Position numbers and translations under genes: made by a program
Shown here: positions 43,565 through 52,211 of the stretch, piece after piece
Numbering within the stretch: position 1 is the stretch's first letter
Layout of the letters: the number at the start of each line of letters is the position of its first letter
NCBI GenBank assembly: GCA_046328505.1
Contig: JAXLWL010000004.1
Span: 744,001 to 808,000 of the forward strand
DNA length: 64,000 bases
Source: JBDHWG01 sp046328505
Lineage (GTDB): Bacteria; Chloroflexota; Anaerolineae; Epilineales; JAHCIE01
Direction: 5' to 3'
Notes under the pieces: generated by a model
Database searches by the model: none
What the model was told of the DNA's origin: nothing
Seen by the model: only the letters and a program-made list of their open reading frames with translations

Positions 43565-43831
43565 ATGCCCACGTCGAAATCTCGTTCTGGCGACGGTTCG
43601 GAGAACACCTCTCCGGTGCCACCCGATTGGGCGCTCTTTCAAGAAGCGTATTTCGGGATGAAGCGTGCCGGTGTCAGCCACGACGCGGCAAGCGCCAAGG
43701 CGCTCTCACTTGCGCTGAAACGGCAGCGTGTCGACCGCCCCAACTACGCATTCATTGGGTGGCGGGCCGAGCTGAACGCGCGCAGGCGGAAGGACGAGTC
43801 CGAATGCGATCCTTATGGTAGAAACGAATAG
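43565..43831 (+). CDS. Small hypothetical protein
   Basis: 88 residues, soluble and basic, without recognisable domain. It contains PDWALFQEAYFGMKRAGVSHDAASAKALSLALKRQ, a helical stretch, and ends in charged residues. ATG 43565 has GGAGGAG upstream. The gene ends in a bidirectional terminator hairpin facing the next gene. Confidence 0.6.
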   Translation: MPTSKSRSGDGSENTSPVPPDWALFQEAYFGMKRAGVSHDAASAKALSLALKRQRVDRPNYAFIGWRAELNARRRKDESECDPYGRNE

Positions 43832-43871
43832 CAGGCGGCGATCCGCAAAGTTGCGTCGATTGCCGCCTGCT
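43830..43871. terminator. Bidirectional terminator hairpin
   Basis: AGCAGGCGGCGAT (43830-43842) pairs with ATTGCCGCCTGCT (43859-43871) with one mismatch, between convergent genes. Confidence 0.7.
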
Positions 43872-43893
43872 CACTTCAGGGATAGTCTGTTGT

Positions 43894-44334
43894 CTAGGCG
43901 TCTTCGCGGTTCGGGTTATCGAAGCGGAAGAAGTTGCTGTCGCTCCCGTCGGCCTTGTGCTCCTGGAAGAGGAACACAAGCTCGCGCTCGTCGAAAGAGC
44001 GAAAGAAGTCGTCCCAGCTAATCTCCTGCAAGCGCCCGTTGTCACCATTGTCGGTGAACAGGAAACGTAGGACGCCAGGCCGCCCATCGTGCTCGGTTTC
44101 GGGCACGGTCGCCGGGCGGCCGCCGCGGTCGTCGGCCCAGCGCTGGATGACCTCGTGATCACGCGTCGCGAGGGATTGCCCCGGCCGGTCCTCGTGCTCA
44201 TCCTCACCATGAATCCACTTCGCGTACTTCACCGTCGTCTTCGATAGCTCGTCCTCGTGCTCCTTGATGAAGCGAGCCTCTTCCTTGGTGACGTTCTTCG
44301 CGCCGACTTGCGGCGCGTCATCCTTCTTCGCCAT
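43894..44334 (-). CDS. Acidic hypothetical protein
   Basis: 146 residues, rich in Asp, Glu, Lys and His, with no hydrophobic helix. A central GVLRFLFTDNGDNGRLQEISWDDFFRSFDERELVFLFQ is the only hydrophobic block. Start ATG 44334 has AGGT-like sequence upstream; GTG 44340 is also in frame. I do not recognise a family, though similar unnamed proteins occur in bacteria as stress or transfer-related accessory genes. Confidence 0.6.
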   Translation of the reverse strand: MAKKDDAPQVGAKNVTKEEARFIKEHEDELSKTTVKYAKWIHGEDEHEDRPGQSLATRDHEVIQRWADDRGGRPATVPETEHDGRPGVLRFLFTDNGDNGRLQEISWDDFFRSFDERELVFLFQEHKADGSDSNFFRFDNPNREDA

Positions 44335-44413
44335 GCTCACACCTCACTCACTAGGTAGTCCCTTGTTTGCCTAGTGGGCGGAGAGCAAGAATCGTACCCC
44401 ATACAACAAGCAC

Positions 44414-44440
44414 AAGTCCGGGCGGTGTGTGCCCGGACTT
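44414..44440. terminator. Terminator hairpin at the end of the minus-strand operon
   Basis: Perfect 10-bp stem AAGTCCGGGC / GCCCGGACTT with a 7-base loop, 30 bases beyond the stop of the VOC gene; weak T-run on the minus strand. Confidence 0.6.
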
Positions 44441-44470
44441 GAATGGATGAGAGTTGAGGTGACTGGGGCG

Positions 44471-44890
44471 CTACGCGTCGAGTGCCGGCGGATTCTCCTG
44501 GTCTACGAACCCCTGGCTGATCTCGACGATGTTGCCCTCAGGGTCGGCGACCCAGACGGTGCGCCAGCCGGGAATGAAAGCGTCGAAGTCCAGGGGGCCG
44601 AGGGTGATATGCGCGTCGTCGCCCATCTCGGCCAGCTTCGCGTCTACGTCGTCGACCTTGAACGCGATGTGGCGCCAGGCCGGGTAGCCTGGGCCGTCCT
44701 TGTCCGCCTTGGGCGCCGGGGCGTCGCCGTGGGCCTGGAAGAGCTCCAGGTACGTCCCGCCCGACTTGATGAAGACGAGCTGCTCTTCGCCAAGCGGGAA
44801 GACCGCCGCGCGCGTGAAGCCAAAATGCTTCGTGTAGAAGCGCTCGATCGCCAGTGGATCGGCGCAGGAGATTGCGATATGGTGAAACAT
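44471..44890 (-). CDS. VOC-family protein, last gene of the 12-gene minus-strand operon
   Basis: 139 residues with MFHHIAISCADPLAIERFYTKHFGF at the start and HIAFKVDDVDAKLAEMGDDA, WRTVWVADPEGNIVEISQG in the second half, the usual VOC metal sites (His4, Glu in NIVEISQG). It may act on an oxidised product of the pathway (inference). It starts ten bases after the DJ-1 gene's stop. Confidence 0.85.
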   Translation of the reverse strand: MFHHIAISCADPLAIERFYTKHFGFTRAAVFPLGEEQLVFIKSGGTYLELFQAHGDAPAPKADKDGPGYPAWRHIAFKVDDVDAKLAEMGDDAHITLGPLDFDAFIPGWRTVWVADPEGNIVEISQGFVDQENPPALDA

Positions 44891-44900
44891 GGCTGTTTTT

Positions 44901-45473
44901 CTACTCCTGCGCAGCCAGCTTGTCGATGATGCGCCGCGCGAAGGGGCCGCAGTGGCCCGCCGAGCGGCCGGTCACCAGGTCGCCATCCTCGACCACGTCT
45001 TCGTCGACGTAGATCGCGCCCATGTTGCGCACGTCGCCCAGGAGGTTGATATGGCTGACGACGCGGCGGCCGCGGACGAGCTCCGGCGTGGGTGAGATCA
45101 GCCACATGCCGTGGCAGTTGATGCCCTTGATGACGCCCGGCTCGGCGAACGCCCGCTGCATGAATTCCGTCGCGGGAGGGAGCTTGTCGACACTGTCCGT
45201 GTAGCGCAGGCGGTCGGACACCATGCCGCCGGGGATGATGATGGCCGCGTAGCTGCGCAGCTCGTCATCGGACATGTTCTCGAACGACTCGTTGACGTAC
45301 AGCGGCGAGCCATACTCGTGGCCCTTGAAGCTCAGCCCTGGCTGGCCCCACAGGCGCGACAGGAAGTGCAACTCCATTCCCTCTTCAGGGAAGCGGTGCT
45401 GATAGTAGTGAATCTCGTAGTCGGCGAAGTCGCTCTCGACCAGGATGCCGACCTTCTTGCCCTTGAGCCTCAT
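44901..45473 (-). CDS. DJ-1/PfpI-family protein
   Basis: 190-residue glutamine-amidotransferase-like fold. The nucleophile elbow INCHGMW places a catalytic-type Cys at residue 120 followed by His121, and GGMVSDRLRYTDS and RNMGAIYVDEDVVEDGDLVTGRSAGH agree with PfpI/YhbO-type glyoxalase III or deglycase proteins. It is inside the operon, between NTF2-like and VOC genes, separated by 50 bases from the former. Confidence 0.9.
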   Translation of the reverse strand: MRLKGKKVGILVESDFADYEIHYYQHRFPEEGMELHFLSRLWGQPGLSFKGHEYGSPLYVNESFENMSDDELRSYAAIIIPGGMVSDRLRYTDSVDKLPPATEFMQRAFAEPGVIKGINCHGMWLISPTPELVRGRRVVSHINLLGDVRNMGAIYVDEDVVEDGDLVTGRSAGHCGPFARRIIDKLAAQE

Positions 45474-45523
45474 ATACTCCTCCAGGCGCGCGCGCGATAG
45501 GTGGGATGATGTCGCGGCGCGTT

Positions 45524-45916
45524 CTAGGCCAGCGAGCCATCGGGATACTGCACCATGCCGGCAAAGTGGATGGCGATCTTGCCGTCGCGCAGGACCCAGC
45601 TATCCGCGAAGCGCATGTGGGCCTCGCCGTCGGCCAGCTGCATGGTGATTTGTTCGGTAATCATGAGCGTCTCGGGATCCTCGGTCTCGCCCCAGAAGAC
45701 GATGTCGGTATCGAGGCCCTGGATGCCCAGGATGCCCTGCATGTGCTCGCGCAGCTGGTCGCGGCCCTTGTAGATGATCGGCTTTTTCATGAAGCTGCTG
45801 ATGAGCAGCGCGTCGTCCGTGTACTGGTCCAGCAGGCTCTCGATGTCCTTGGCGAGGATGAACCCGATGTGCTCGCGGTACATCCGCCCTAGCTTGGTAT
45901 CTGGCACGTTCTTCAT
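45524..45916 (-). CDS. SnoaL/NTF2-like protein
   Basis: 130 residues with YREHIGFILAKDIESLLDQYTDDALLISSF, then VYKGRDQLREHMQGILG, and the C-terminal ADSWVLRDGKIAIHFAGMVQYPDGSL: a typical NTF2-like cone fold that either binds or isomerises a small organic ligand. One of four NTF2-like modules in the operon. It is 38 bases from the GMC gene. Confidence 0.87.
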   Translation of the reverse strand: MKNVPDTKLGRMYREHIGFILAKDIESLLDQYTDDALLISSFMKKPIIYKGRDQLREHMQGILGIQGLDTDIVFWGETEDPETLMITEQITMQLADGEAHMRFADSWVLRDGKIAIHFAGMVQYPDGSLA

Positions 45917-45954
45917 GGCAGTTCGCTCTCCAACGTTGCTAAGAATAGGGTAGG

Positions 45955-47514
45955 TTAGCCAGCCTGGGCGCTTGTTGCCGGCTGCGCAGCGCCGTGGATG
46001 ATCAGATCGGCGGCCTTAGCCCCGATCATGAAGCAGCCCGCGACTGTGTTGCCGCTCGTGACCGTCGGCATCACGGAGGCGTCGACGACGCGCAGACCCT
46101 GGACGCCGTGCACGCGGAGCTGCGGGTCCACGACCGCCATCGCGTCCCAGCCCGCGCGGCACGTGCCGGCCGGGTGCCACAATGTGGAGCTTTGCGTCCG
46201 GATGAAGTCGGTCGGGTCGCCCGGTCCCGGGGCCAACTCGCCGTCGCCCCAGGTCGAGAAGGCGCGCGTGCCCGCAATGGCGCGAATCAGCTCGATGGCC
46301 TTGACCAGGACGCGAACATCGGCGTCTTGGGTGAGGTAGTTGGGGTTGATGAGCGGCGGATCGGACGGGTCGGCCGAGCGCAGCTTCACCCAGCCGATGC
46401 TGAACGGCTGCACGAGAATCGGCAGGAAGATGGCGACGGGGCCGCCGAAGTTGGGCAGGGCCGGCGCCAGGGGCGCGGGGATTGCCGGCGTGAAGTTGAG
46501 CTGCAGGTCGGGCGGAGCAGCACTGCTGCCATCACGCGTATTGACGAACAGTGTGTTGCCGGTCAGCAGGGTCGTCATCTTATCATCGCCCTTCGAGCGG
46601 TAGATGACGGGAAGCTGCACGTGATCTTGGAGATTTTGACCGACGCCCGGCAGGTCCGCGACGACCGGGACGCCGACAGAACGCAGGTGGTCGGCGGGGC
46701 CGATGCCGGAGATGAGCAGGATCTTCGGCGACTGGAGCGCGCTGGCGCTCACGATGACCTCGCCGTCACAGCGCACTGTCTGAAGCTGCCCATCCTTGCG
46801 GTACTCAACCCCAACCACACGGGTCCCCTCGGTCACCAACTTCGTGACGAAGGCGCCGGTCAGGAACGTGAAATTGGGGCGGTCCAGGATCGGCTGCACG
46901 AACACGGTGTACGAGCTTGCGCGGCGGCCATCCTTGTCGATGTGGAACTGCAGGAGTGCCGCGCCGTTCTCCTGGCGCGCGCCGTTGTAGTCCCAGTAGG
47001 GCCCATCGTAGCCCAGCTCAGTCGCGCCCTCAAGGAACGGCTCGGAGCGCATGACATCGTCCGGGCAGACGCGCACGGGGATGTCGCCGCCGGCTCCGTG
47101 ATACTCCGATGCGCCGCCCTCGTAGTCCTCGATCTGCTTGAAGTAGGGCAGCACGTCGGCGTAGCTCCAGCCGTCGGCGCCCATAGCGTTCCACATGTCG
47201 AAGTTGCGCGGGTTGCCGCGCACGTACATCATCGCGTTGACGGACGTGCTGCCGCCGGCGACGAGACCCTGGTTGATGGTGATCTGACGGCCCGCCATAC
47301 CCGCCTGCGGCTCGGTCTTGAGCTGCCAGTCCACGTCGGACCCCCAGAGGCGGACAAAGCCGCCGACGTCGGACAGGTCGGGCTTGTCGTAGCCGGGTCC
47401 GGCTTCCAGCAGGAGGACGCGGCGGGATGGGTCGGCGCTAAGGCGGTTAGCTACGACGGCGCCTGACGCGCCGCTGCCGATGACGATATAGTTGAAGCTC
47501 TGTTGCTGTGTCAT
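45955..47514 (-). CDS. GMC-family FAD-dependent oxidoreductase
   Basis: 519-residue alcohol/choline-dehydrogenase-type flavoprotein. The FAD motif GSGASGAVVANRL is at residues ~13-25, GLVAGGSTSVNAMMYVRG near 84 matches the GMC signature 1, ISGIGPADHLRSVGVPVV near 272 matches signature 2, and LWHPAGTC (near 445) carries the catalytic His with the Asn in TSGNTVAGC. It oxidises an alcohol to an aldehyde or ketone; the substrate cannot be named. No signal peptide. Confidence 0.93.
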   Translation of the reverse strand: MTQQQSFNYIVIGSGASGAVVANRLSADPSRRVLLLEAGPGYDKPDLSDVGGFVRLWGSDVDWQLKTEPQAGMAGRQITINQGLVAGGSTSVNAMMYVRGNPRNFDMWNAMGADGWSYADVLPYFKQIEDYEGGASEYHGAGGDIPVRVCPDDVMRSEPFLEGATELGYDGPYWDYNGARQENGAALLQFHIDKDGRRASSYTVFVQPILDRPNFTFLTGAFVTKLVTEGTRVVGVEYRKDGQLQTVRCDGEVIVSASALQSPKILLISGIGPADHLRSVGVPVVADLPGVGQNLQDHVQLPVIYRSKGDDKMTTLLTGNTLFVNTRDGSSAAPPDLQLNFTPAIPAPLAPALPNFGGPVAIFLPILVQPFSIGWVKLRSADPSDPPLINPNYLTQDADVRVLVKAIELIRAIAGTRAFSTWGDGELAPGPGDPTDFIRTQSSTLWHPAGTCRAGWDAMAVVDPQLRVHGVQGLRVVDASVMPTVTSGNTVAGCFMIGAKAADLIIHGAAQPATSAQAG

Positions 47515-47537
47515 GCGTCGCTCCTTAAGCGTCTGGT

Positions 47538-47960
47538 TTACCCCATCGCCGGCAGCAGGCCAAGCTGCCGCATCCAGCCAACCGTGTCTTCGGAGACCCA
47601 GTCTTCCGCGATCTTGCCGTCCGCGATGCGCAGCCAGCTAATGCCCATCACGTCCATGATCTTGCCGGTTGGCGGGATGCCGAAGAGGTCGGCGGTGTGG
47701 GTGCCACGCACGCGCCAGCGGACGACGACTTTATCACCATCGGCGGCAACGTCCTCGGCCTGCATGTTCATGTCAGGGAAGCCGGCGCGGAAACCCATCA
47801 AGAGTCCGGTGACGGCTTCGATTCCGGCGATAGGCTGAGGGCTGCTGGGGTGATGCATGACAACATCCTGTGCCAGGATGTCGCTCGCTTCATCCCACCG
47901 GGCGTTCCCGATGAAGTCTTCCATAAAACGGCGGCCAATTGCGTGATTGTCGACGGACAT
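47538..47960 (-). CDS. SnoaL/ester-cyclase-like NTF2 fold protein
   Basis: 140 residues: FMEDFIGNARWDEASDILAQDVVMHHPSSP near the start and MDVMGISWLRIADGKIAEDWVSEDTVGWMRQLGLLP at the end match the SnoaL-like polyketide cyclase/ester cyclase group. In polyketide systems such enzymes catalyse intramolecular aldol closure; others only bind ligand. Third NTF2-like unit from the operon start. Confidence 0.88.
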   Translation of the reverse strand: MSVDNHAIGRRFMEDFIGNARWDEASDILAQDVVMHHPSSPQPIAGIEAVTGLLMGFRAGFPDMNMQAEDVAADGDKVVVRWRVRGTHTADLFGIPPTGKIMDVMGISWLRIADGKIAEDWVSEDTVGWMRQLGLLPAMG

Positions 47961-48026
47961 AGAGTGTTTTCTCCCAGGTTGATGTAATGGGGAACGATGA
48001 GTTCCCCGGCTGGTGCTGTCTCGTCT

Positions 48027-48893
48027 TTAGCGGAAACCCGCCCGCGTCAGTGCGCGTGTCAGCGCGCGCCGAGTTAGCTCCTGCGCCAATGCCGCGCGGT
48101 ACTCGCCGGACGCCGCCAGGTCGCTTCGGAACGTGACCCCGGCATCCACTTTGGCGGATGCCTCCTCAATGAGTCTGGCGCTTGGCTGCTGCGACTGGAG
48201 CGCCGCCTCGACGGCTGCGAGGCGAATCGCGCGGTCCGCGGCGCCGGTCACGGCTACGCGAGACTGGCCGATGGTTCCGTCCGAGGCGCGTGTGACCGCC
48301 ACGGCTACGCCGCAGAGGGCATAGTGGCTGGCCGAGTTCTCGAACTTCTCGTAAGCGGAGCCCGTTCCCTGGGCCGTCGGCGGCAGGTCTACCGACGTGA
48401 TGATGCTCGTCCCCGGCGACGTGGACTGGCCGAGGTACTGGTCAATGGAGAGTGCCTGCTGGCCGCCCGCGCCGACGGTGTTGAGCGTCGCGTCCAGGGC
48501 GAGCGCCACGGCGGGAAGGTCGGTGCCAGGCATGCGGGCCGCGAGGTTACCGCCGATGGTGCCGCTATTGCGTACCTGCGCGTCGCCGATGGTGCCGATG
48601 GCCTCGACAAGGGCCGGGTAGTGCTCGCGCACAGTGCGGTTGGCGGCAATTTCGGCGAAGGTGGTCATCGCGCCGATGCGCAGCCCCCCGACGCCGTCGC
48701 GGTGGCGAATGCCGCGCAGGTCCTGGATTCGGCGAAGATCCACAAGCAGGGACGGCGACACGCGGCCGAGCTTCATGTCGGGCAGCAGATTGAGGCCGCC
48801 CGCGATTATCCGCGCGTTCGGGTTGCCGGCTATCAGGGCCACGGCTTCGTCGAGGGCGGCAGGAGCGGCATAGTCGAAAGGAGCTAGAAGCAT
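48027..48893 (-). CDS. Molybdenum hydroxylase FAD subunit (CoxM/XdhB-like)
   Basis: 288 residues. FAD-binding IIAGGLNLLPDMKLGR is near residue 30 and the diagnostic GDAQVRNSGTIGGNLAARMPGTD near 105. The C-terminal CO-dehydrogenase flavoprotein domain follows. It carries electrons from the Fe-S subunit to an acceptor. Six bases separate it from the large subunit gene. Confidence 0.93.
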   Translation of the reverse strand: MLLAPFDYAAPAALDEAVALIAGNPNARIIAGGLNLLPDMKLGRVSPSLLVDLRRIQDLRGIRHRDGVGGLRIGAMTTFAEIAANRTVREHYPALVEAIGTIGDAQVRNSGTIGGNLAARMPGTDLPAVALALDATLNTVGAGGQQALSIDQYLGQSTSPGTSIITSVDLPPTAQGTGSAYEKFENSASHYALCGVAVAVTRASDGTIGQSRVAVTGAADRAIRLAAVEAALQSQQPSARLIEEASAKVDAGVTFRSDLAASGEYRAALAQELTRRALTRALTRAGFR

Positions 48894-48899
48894 AGTCCG

Positions 48900-51308
48900 T
48901 TATCCTTTGCTCGCGGTAGCCGCGCTCTGCGCCGCCTTGGCGTCGCGCATCGTCCGCCAGATTTTCTCCGGGGTGAGAGGCATGTCAATGTGCTTCACGC
49001 CGAGATCCGACAGAGCATCCACGACGGCGTTAGCGACAGCGGCGGCAGCGCCGACGGTTCCTACCTCGCCGCCGCCCTTCGCCCCGAGAGCGTTGTGGGG
49101 TGTTGGGGTGACGGTGCGGTCGATCTCGAAATTGGGCAGGTGGCTCGGGCGCGGAAGCGTGTAGTCCATGAACGAATCAGAGAGCAAGTGTCCCTGGTCG
49201 TCGTAGATGGCGCGCTCGAAGAGGGCCTGGCCGACGCCGTGGGCGATACCGCCATGGATCTGGCCGTCCATGACCATCGAGTTGGCGACGTTGCCCATGT
49301 CGTTGACGGCGACGAAGCGCAACAGATCGACCTTGCCGGTGGTCTCATCAATCTCGACGACGGCGATGTGGCTGCCGAACGGGTAATTAAAGTCCGGCGG
49401 ATCGAAGAACGTCGTCTCGTCCAGGTTCGGCTCCATGCCCGCCGGAAGCTCCCAGCCGTACCAGACGCCGAGGGCCATGTCGCCAAACGTCTTCGACTTG
49501 CCCGGAACGCCTCGAACGGAGAACTTCCCCTCCTCGAAGATGATGTCTTCTTCCGCCGCTTCGAGCATGTGGGCGGCGGCCTTGATCATCTTGGCGCGGA
49601 CTTTGCGCGACGCGCTCTGCACCGCCGGACCGCACACGCTGAGCGAGCGGCTGCCGTAACTGCCCTGGCCGTACGGCGCGCGCTGGGTGTCGCTGTGGAG
49701 CACCTGGATGCGGCTCACGTCAACGCCAAGCTCTTCCGAAGCAATCTGGGCGAAGACGGTCTCATGCGACTGGCCGTGGGGCTTCGAACCGACGATCACG
49801 GTAATCTCACCACTGGGGTGCACCTTGACGTTCGCGCTCTCCCACGTTCCGCCGAGCATGCCCTCTTTGCCCATGCGTGGCGACGGACCGACGCCGCTGA
49901 TGGCGACAAAGGACGCGACGCCTACGCCCAATCGCTTGCCGCGCTGGCGGGCCGCCGCCTTGTGCTCGGCGATATCGCCCAGGCCGGCCATCTGCACTGC
50001 GCGGTCGAGGGCTACCTCGTAGTTGCCCGAGTCGTAGAGCCAGCCCAGCCCGTTGTCATAGGGGAATTCGTCTGGCGCAATCATGTTGCGGCGGCGGACT
50101 TCGAGCGGGTCCATGCCGATTTCCTGGGCGTAGCGGTCAATGAGACGCTCCATCATGAACGTCGCCTCGGCGCGGCCTGATCCGCGCTGAGCGCCCAGCG
50201 GAACGGTGTTGGTGTACGCCGCGTAGACTTCAGCGTATGCGTTCTTGATGGCGTAGGGGCCGGTGATGCTGCGGCCCATCATCGCCGTAGCGACGCCAGG
50301 ACCGATCGTCGAGGGGTACGCGCCAAGATTGGCGTAGCTCGTGCAGCGCACGGCGGTGATCTTACCGTCGCGGGTGCCGGCGAGCGTCGCGTACTGCAGG
50401 TGGTCGCGGCCCTGGACCGTCGACCGCATCAGGCCGTTGCGCGTGTCAACCCACTTCACGGGGTGGCCCAGCTCCTTCGATAGGAAGAGGGTCAGGGCCA
50501 TGTCCGGGTAGAGATAACCCTTGGTGCCGAAGCTGCCGCCGATGTTCGGCGCGATGATGCGCAGCTTGTTGAAGGGGATACCCAGCACCAGGAACGACAG
50601 TAGGAGGCGGTGGTTATGGGGTGACTGTGTCGAGGCGTAGAGCGTGTACTCGCCGGTCGCTGGGTCGAACACGCCCACGGCCGCGCGCGGTTCGATCGGG
50701 TTGTTGATGGTGCGCTGGTTGTAGATGTTCTGGTGGATGACCACCTCGCTCTGAGCAATGGCGTGGTCCGTCGCCTCAGAGTTGCCGCACGTCCAAAAGG
50801 CGTTCAGGTTGTGCGGGACTTCCTCGTGCAGCTGCGGCGCGCCGTCCTTGACGGCTTCTTCCGCGCTCACAACGACCGGCAGCGGATCGTACTCGACTTC
50901 GATGGCCTTGACAGCATCGAATGCCTGGCTGCGGGTCTCGGCCACGACGACGGCGACCGGGTCGCCGATGAAGCGAACGCGGTCCTTCGCTAGGACTGTT
51001 CCTGCGCCGGGGAATCCGAACGGGTGCGACGGGAAATGGCTCTCGACGCCGCCCGGAATCCAGATGCAGGGTAGGGGCATGAGCTTCCCTGCCAGATCGG
51101 CAAACGTGATGACACGGACAACGCCCGGCATCCGAGCGGCCGCGTCGGTATCGATGTGGCGGATAAGGGCATGGCCGTGCGGGCTGCGCAGGACGGCCAT
51201 GTGCAGCATGCCCGGGAAGCTGAGATCAGCGGTGAAGCGCGCGTCGCCGCGCAGAAGTTCCGGGTCCTCTCGCCGCTTGATGGGCGCGCCAAAGACTCGT
51301 TTTGTCAC
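48900..51308 (-). CDS. Molybdenum hydroxylase large (molybdopterin) subunit (CoxL/XdhA-like)
   Basis: 802 residues, the molybdenum-cofactor subunit of an aldehyde oxidase/xanthine dehydrogenase-family enzyme. GGSFGTKGY near residue 260, the active-site loop PLGAQRGSGRAEATF near 370, GQGSYGSRS near 535 and the catalytic Glu in GGGEVGT near 747 can all be seen. The loop is not the AYRCSFR of true carbon monoxide dehydrogenase, so it hydroxylates some organic substrate. Start: GTG 51308 has AGGAG seven bases upstream; TTG 51314 lies too close to the same site. Confidence 0.94.
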   Translation of the reverse strand: MTKRVFGAPIKRREDPELLRGDARFTADLSFPGMLHMAVLRSPHGHALIRHIDTDAAARMPGVVRVITFADLAGKLMPLPCIWIPGGVESHFPSHPFGFPGAGTVLAKDRVRFIGDPVAVVVAETRSQAFDAVKAIEVEYDPLPVVVSAEEAVKDGAPQLHEEVPHNLNAFWTCGNSEATDHAIAQSEVVIHQNIYNQRTINNPIEPRAAVGVFDPATGEYTLYASTQSPHNHRLLLSFLVLGIPFNKLRIIAPNIGGSFGTKGYLYPDMALTLFLSKELGHPVKWVDTRNGLMRSTVQGRDHLQYATLAGTRDGKITAVRCTSYANLGAYPSTIGPGVATAMMGRSITGPYAIKNAYAEVYAAYTNTVPLGAQRGSGRAEATFMMERLIDRYAQEIGMDPLEVRRRNMIAPDEFPYDNGLGWLYDSGNYEVALDRAVQMAGLGDIAEHKAAARQRGKRLGVGVASFVAISGVGPSPRMGKEGMLGGTWESANVKVHPSGEITVIVGSKPHGQSHETVFAQIASEELGVDVSRIQVLHSDTQRAPYGQGSYGSRSLSVCGPAVQSASRKVRAKMIKAAAHMLEAAEEDIIFEEGKFSVRGVPGKSKTFGDMALGVWYGWELPAGMEPNLDETTFFDPPDFNYPFGSHIAVVEIDETTGKVDLLRFVAVNDMGNVANSMVMDGQIHGGIAHGVGQALFERAIYDDQGHLLSDSFMDYTLPRPSHLPNFEIDRTVTPTPHNALGAKGGGEVGTVGAAAAVANAVVDALSDLGVKHIDMPLTPEKIWRTMRDAKAAQSAATASKG

Positions 51309-51385
51309 GCGCAAGCTCCTCGTCTATTCTATGGGCGCGTCGGGCGCGGTCACAGGTCGCCTGGCGCTTGGGAACATGGCCGGCG

Positions 51386-52198
51386 TTACTTCACGCCGGT
51401 GAAGTGATACTGAATCTTGCCGTTTTTCAGAAGGAAGGCGTCGTAGACGCGCCCGACGCCGAAGTTGGTCAGCGCCGTCGCCTCGAAGAACACAGAGTCG
51501 TCTGTCTCGGTGAACTTGTCGGTTGACAGAACTTCCTTGATCTGAACCCACCGCAGATACTCGCGGTAGTATTCCTTGAGCGCGTGCCGCCCTCTGACCA
51601 CGGTCTCGAAGGAGACCAGGACGGCGTCGTCGTTGTAGTTGTTGTCAACCAGGCCGTCGACGTCCTTCTTCATCAGGTAGTCGACCTGGCTCTCGTAGAA
51701 TTTCTTGCCCGGACTATCCGCCACCAGGCGTACCGGGCTGCTCATTTTTGACACTGCATACTGGGCGGCGCGGATCGGGTTCTGGAAGCCGGTACAGCGG
51801 CAGAAGTTCCCTTCAAGCCAGGTACGGATTTCGCCCTCGGTCGGGGTGGCGTTGTGCTGGAGCAGGTCGGTCAGCGACATGAGCATGCCGGGCGTGCAGA
51901 AGCCGCACTGAACGCCGTGCTCCTCCTGGAAGCCCTCCTGGAGCGCATTGAGCTGTCCGTTTTTGGCTAGAGCCTCGACGGTTGTAATCTGGGCGCCGTC
52001 GGCCTGGACGGCCAGCAGGCTGCAGCTTTTCACCGACTTGCCGTTCACGATGACGACGCAGCTGCCGCACTGGCTTGTGTCGCAGCCGACCTTCGTGCCC
52101 GTCAGTCCAACAACGTCGCGGATGAAGTCGGCCAGGAGCACCCGCGGCTCGACGTCCGCGCTCTGCCGCTTGCCGTTTACAGTGATGGATACCTGCAT
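51386..52198 (-). CDS. Molybdenum hydroxylase [2Fe-2S] subunit (CoxS-like) fused to a C-terminal NTF2-like domain
   Basis: 270 residues. The first ~158 match the CoxS/XdhC-type small subunit with all eight cysteine ligands: Cys39, 44, 47 and 59 (plant-type cluster) and Cys98, 101, 133 and 135 (second cluster). After a short SPVRLVADS linker a SnoaL/NTF2-like domain begins near residue 163 (KKFYESQVDYLMKKDVDGLVDNNYNDDAVLVSF) and ends LLKNGKIQYHFTGVK. CoxS subunits normally stop at about 160 residues. ATG 52198 is preceded by GAGG; the extra 5' open frame is not family sequence. The domain would hold a ligand right beside the electron-transfer subunit. Confidence 0.88.
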   Translation of the reverse strand: MQVSITVNGKRQSADVEPRVLLADFIRDVVGLTGTKVGCDTSQCGSCVVIVNGKSVKSCSLLAVQADGAQITTVEALAKNGQLNALQEGFQEEHGVQCGFCTPGMLMSLTDLLQHNATPTEGEIRTWLEGNFCRCTGFQNPIRAAQYAVSKMSSPVRLVADSPGKKFYESQVDYLMKKDVDGLVDNNYNDDAVLVSFETVVRGRHALKEYYREYLRWVQIKEVLSTDKFTETDDSVFFEATALTNFGVGRVYDAFLLKNGKIQYHFTGVK

Positions 52199-52211
52199 GT
52201 CGTCTGCCTCG

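Noticed and set aside
48900..52198. True carbon monoxide dehydrogenase
   Set aside because: The active-site loop is QRGSGR, not AYRCSFR, so this is another member of the molybdenum hydroxylase family.
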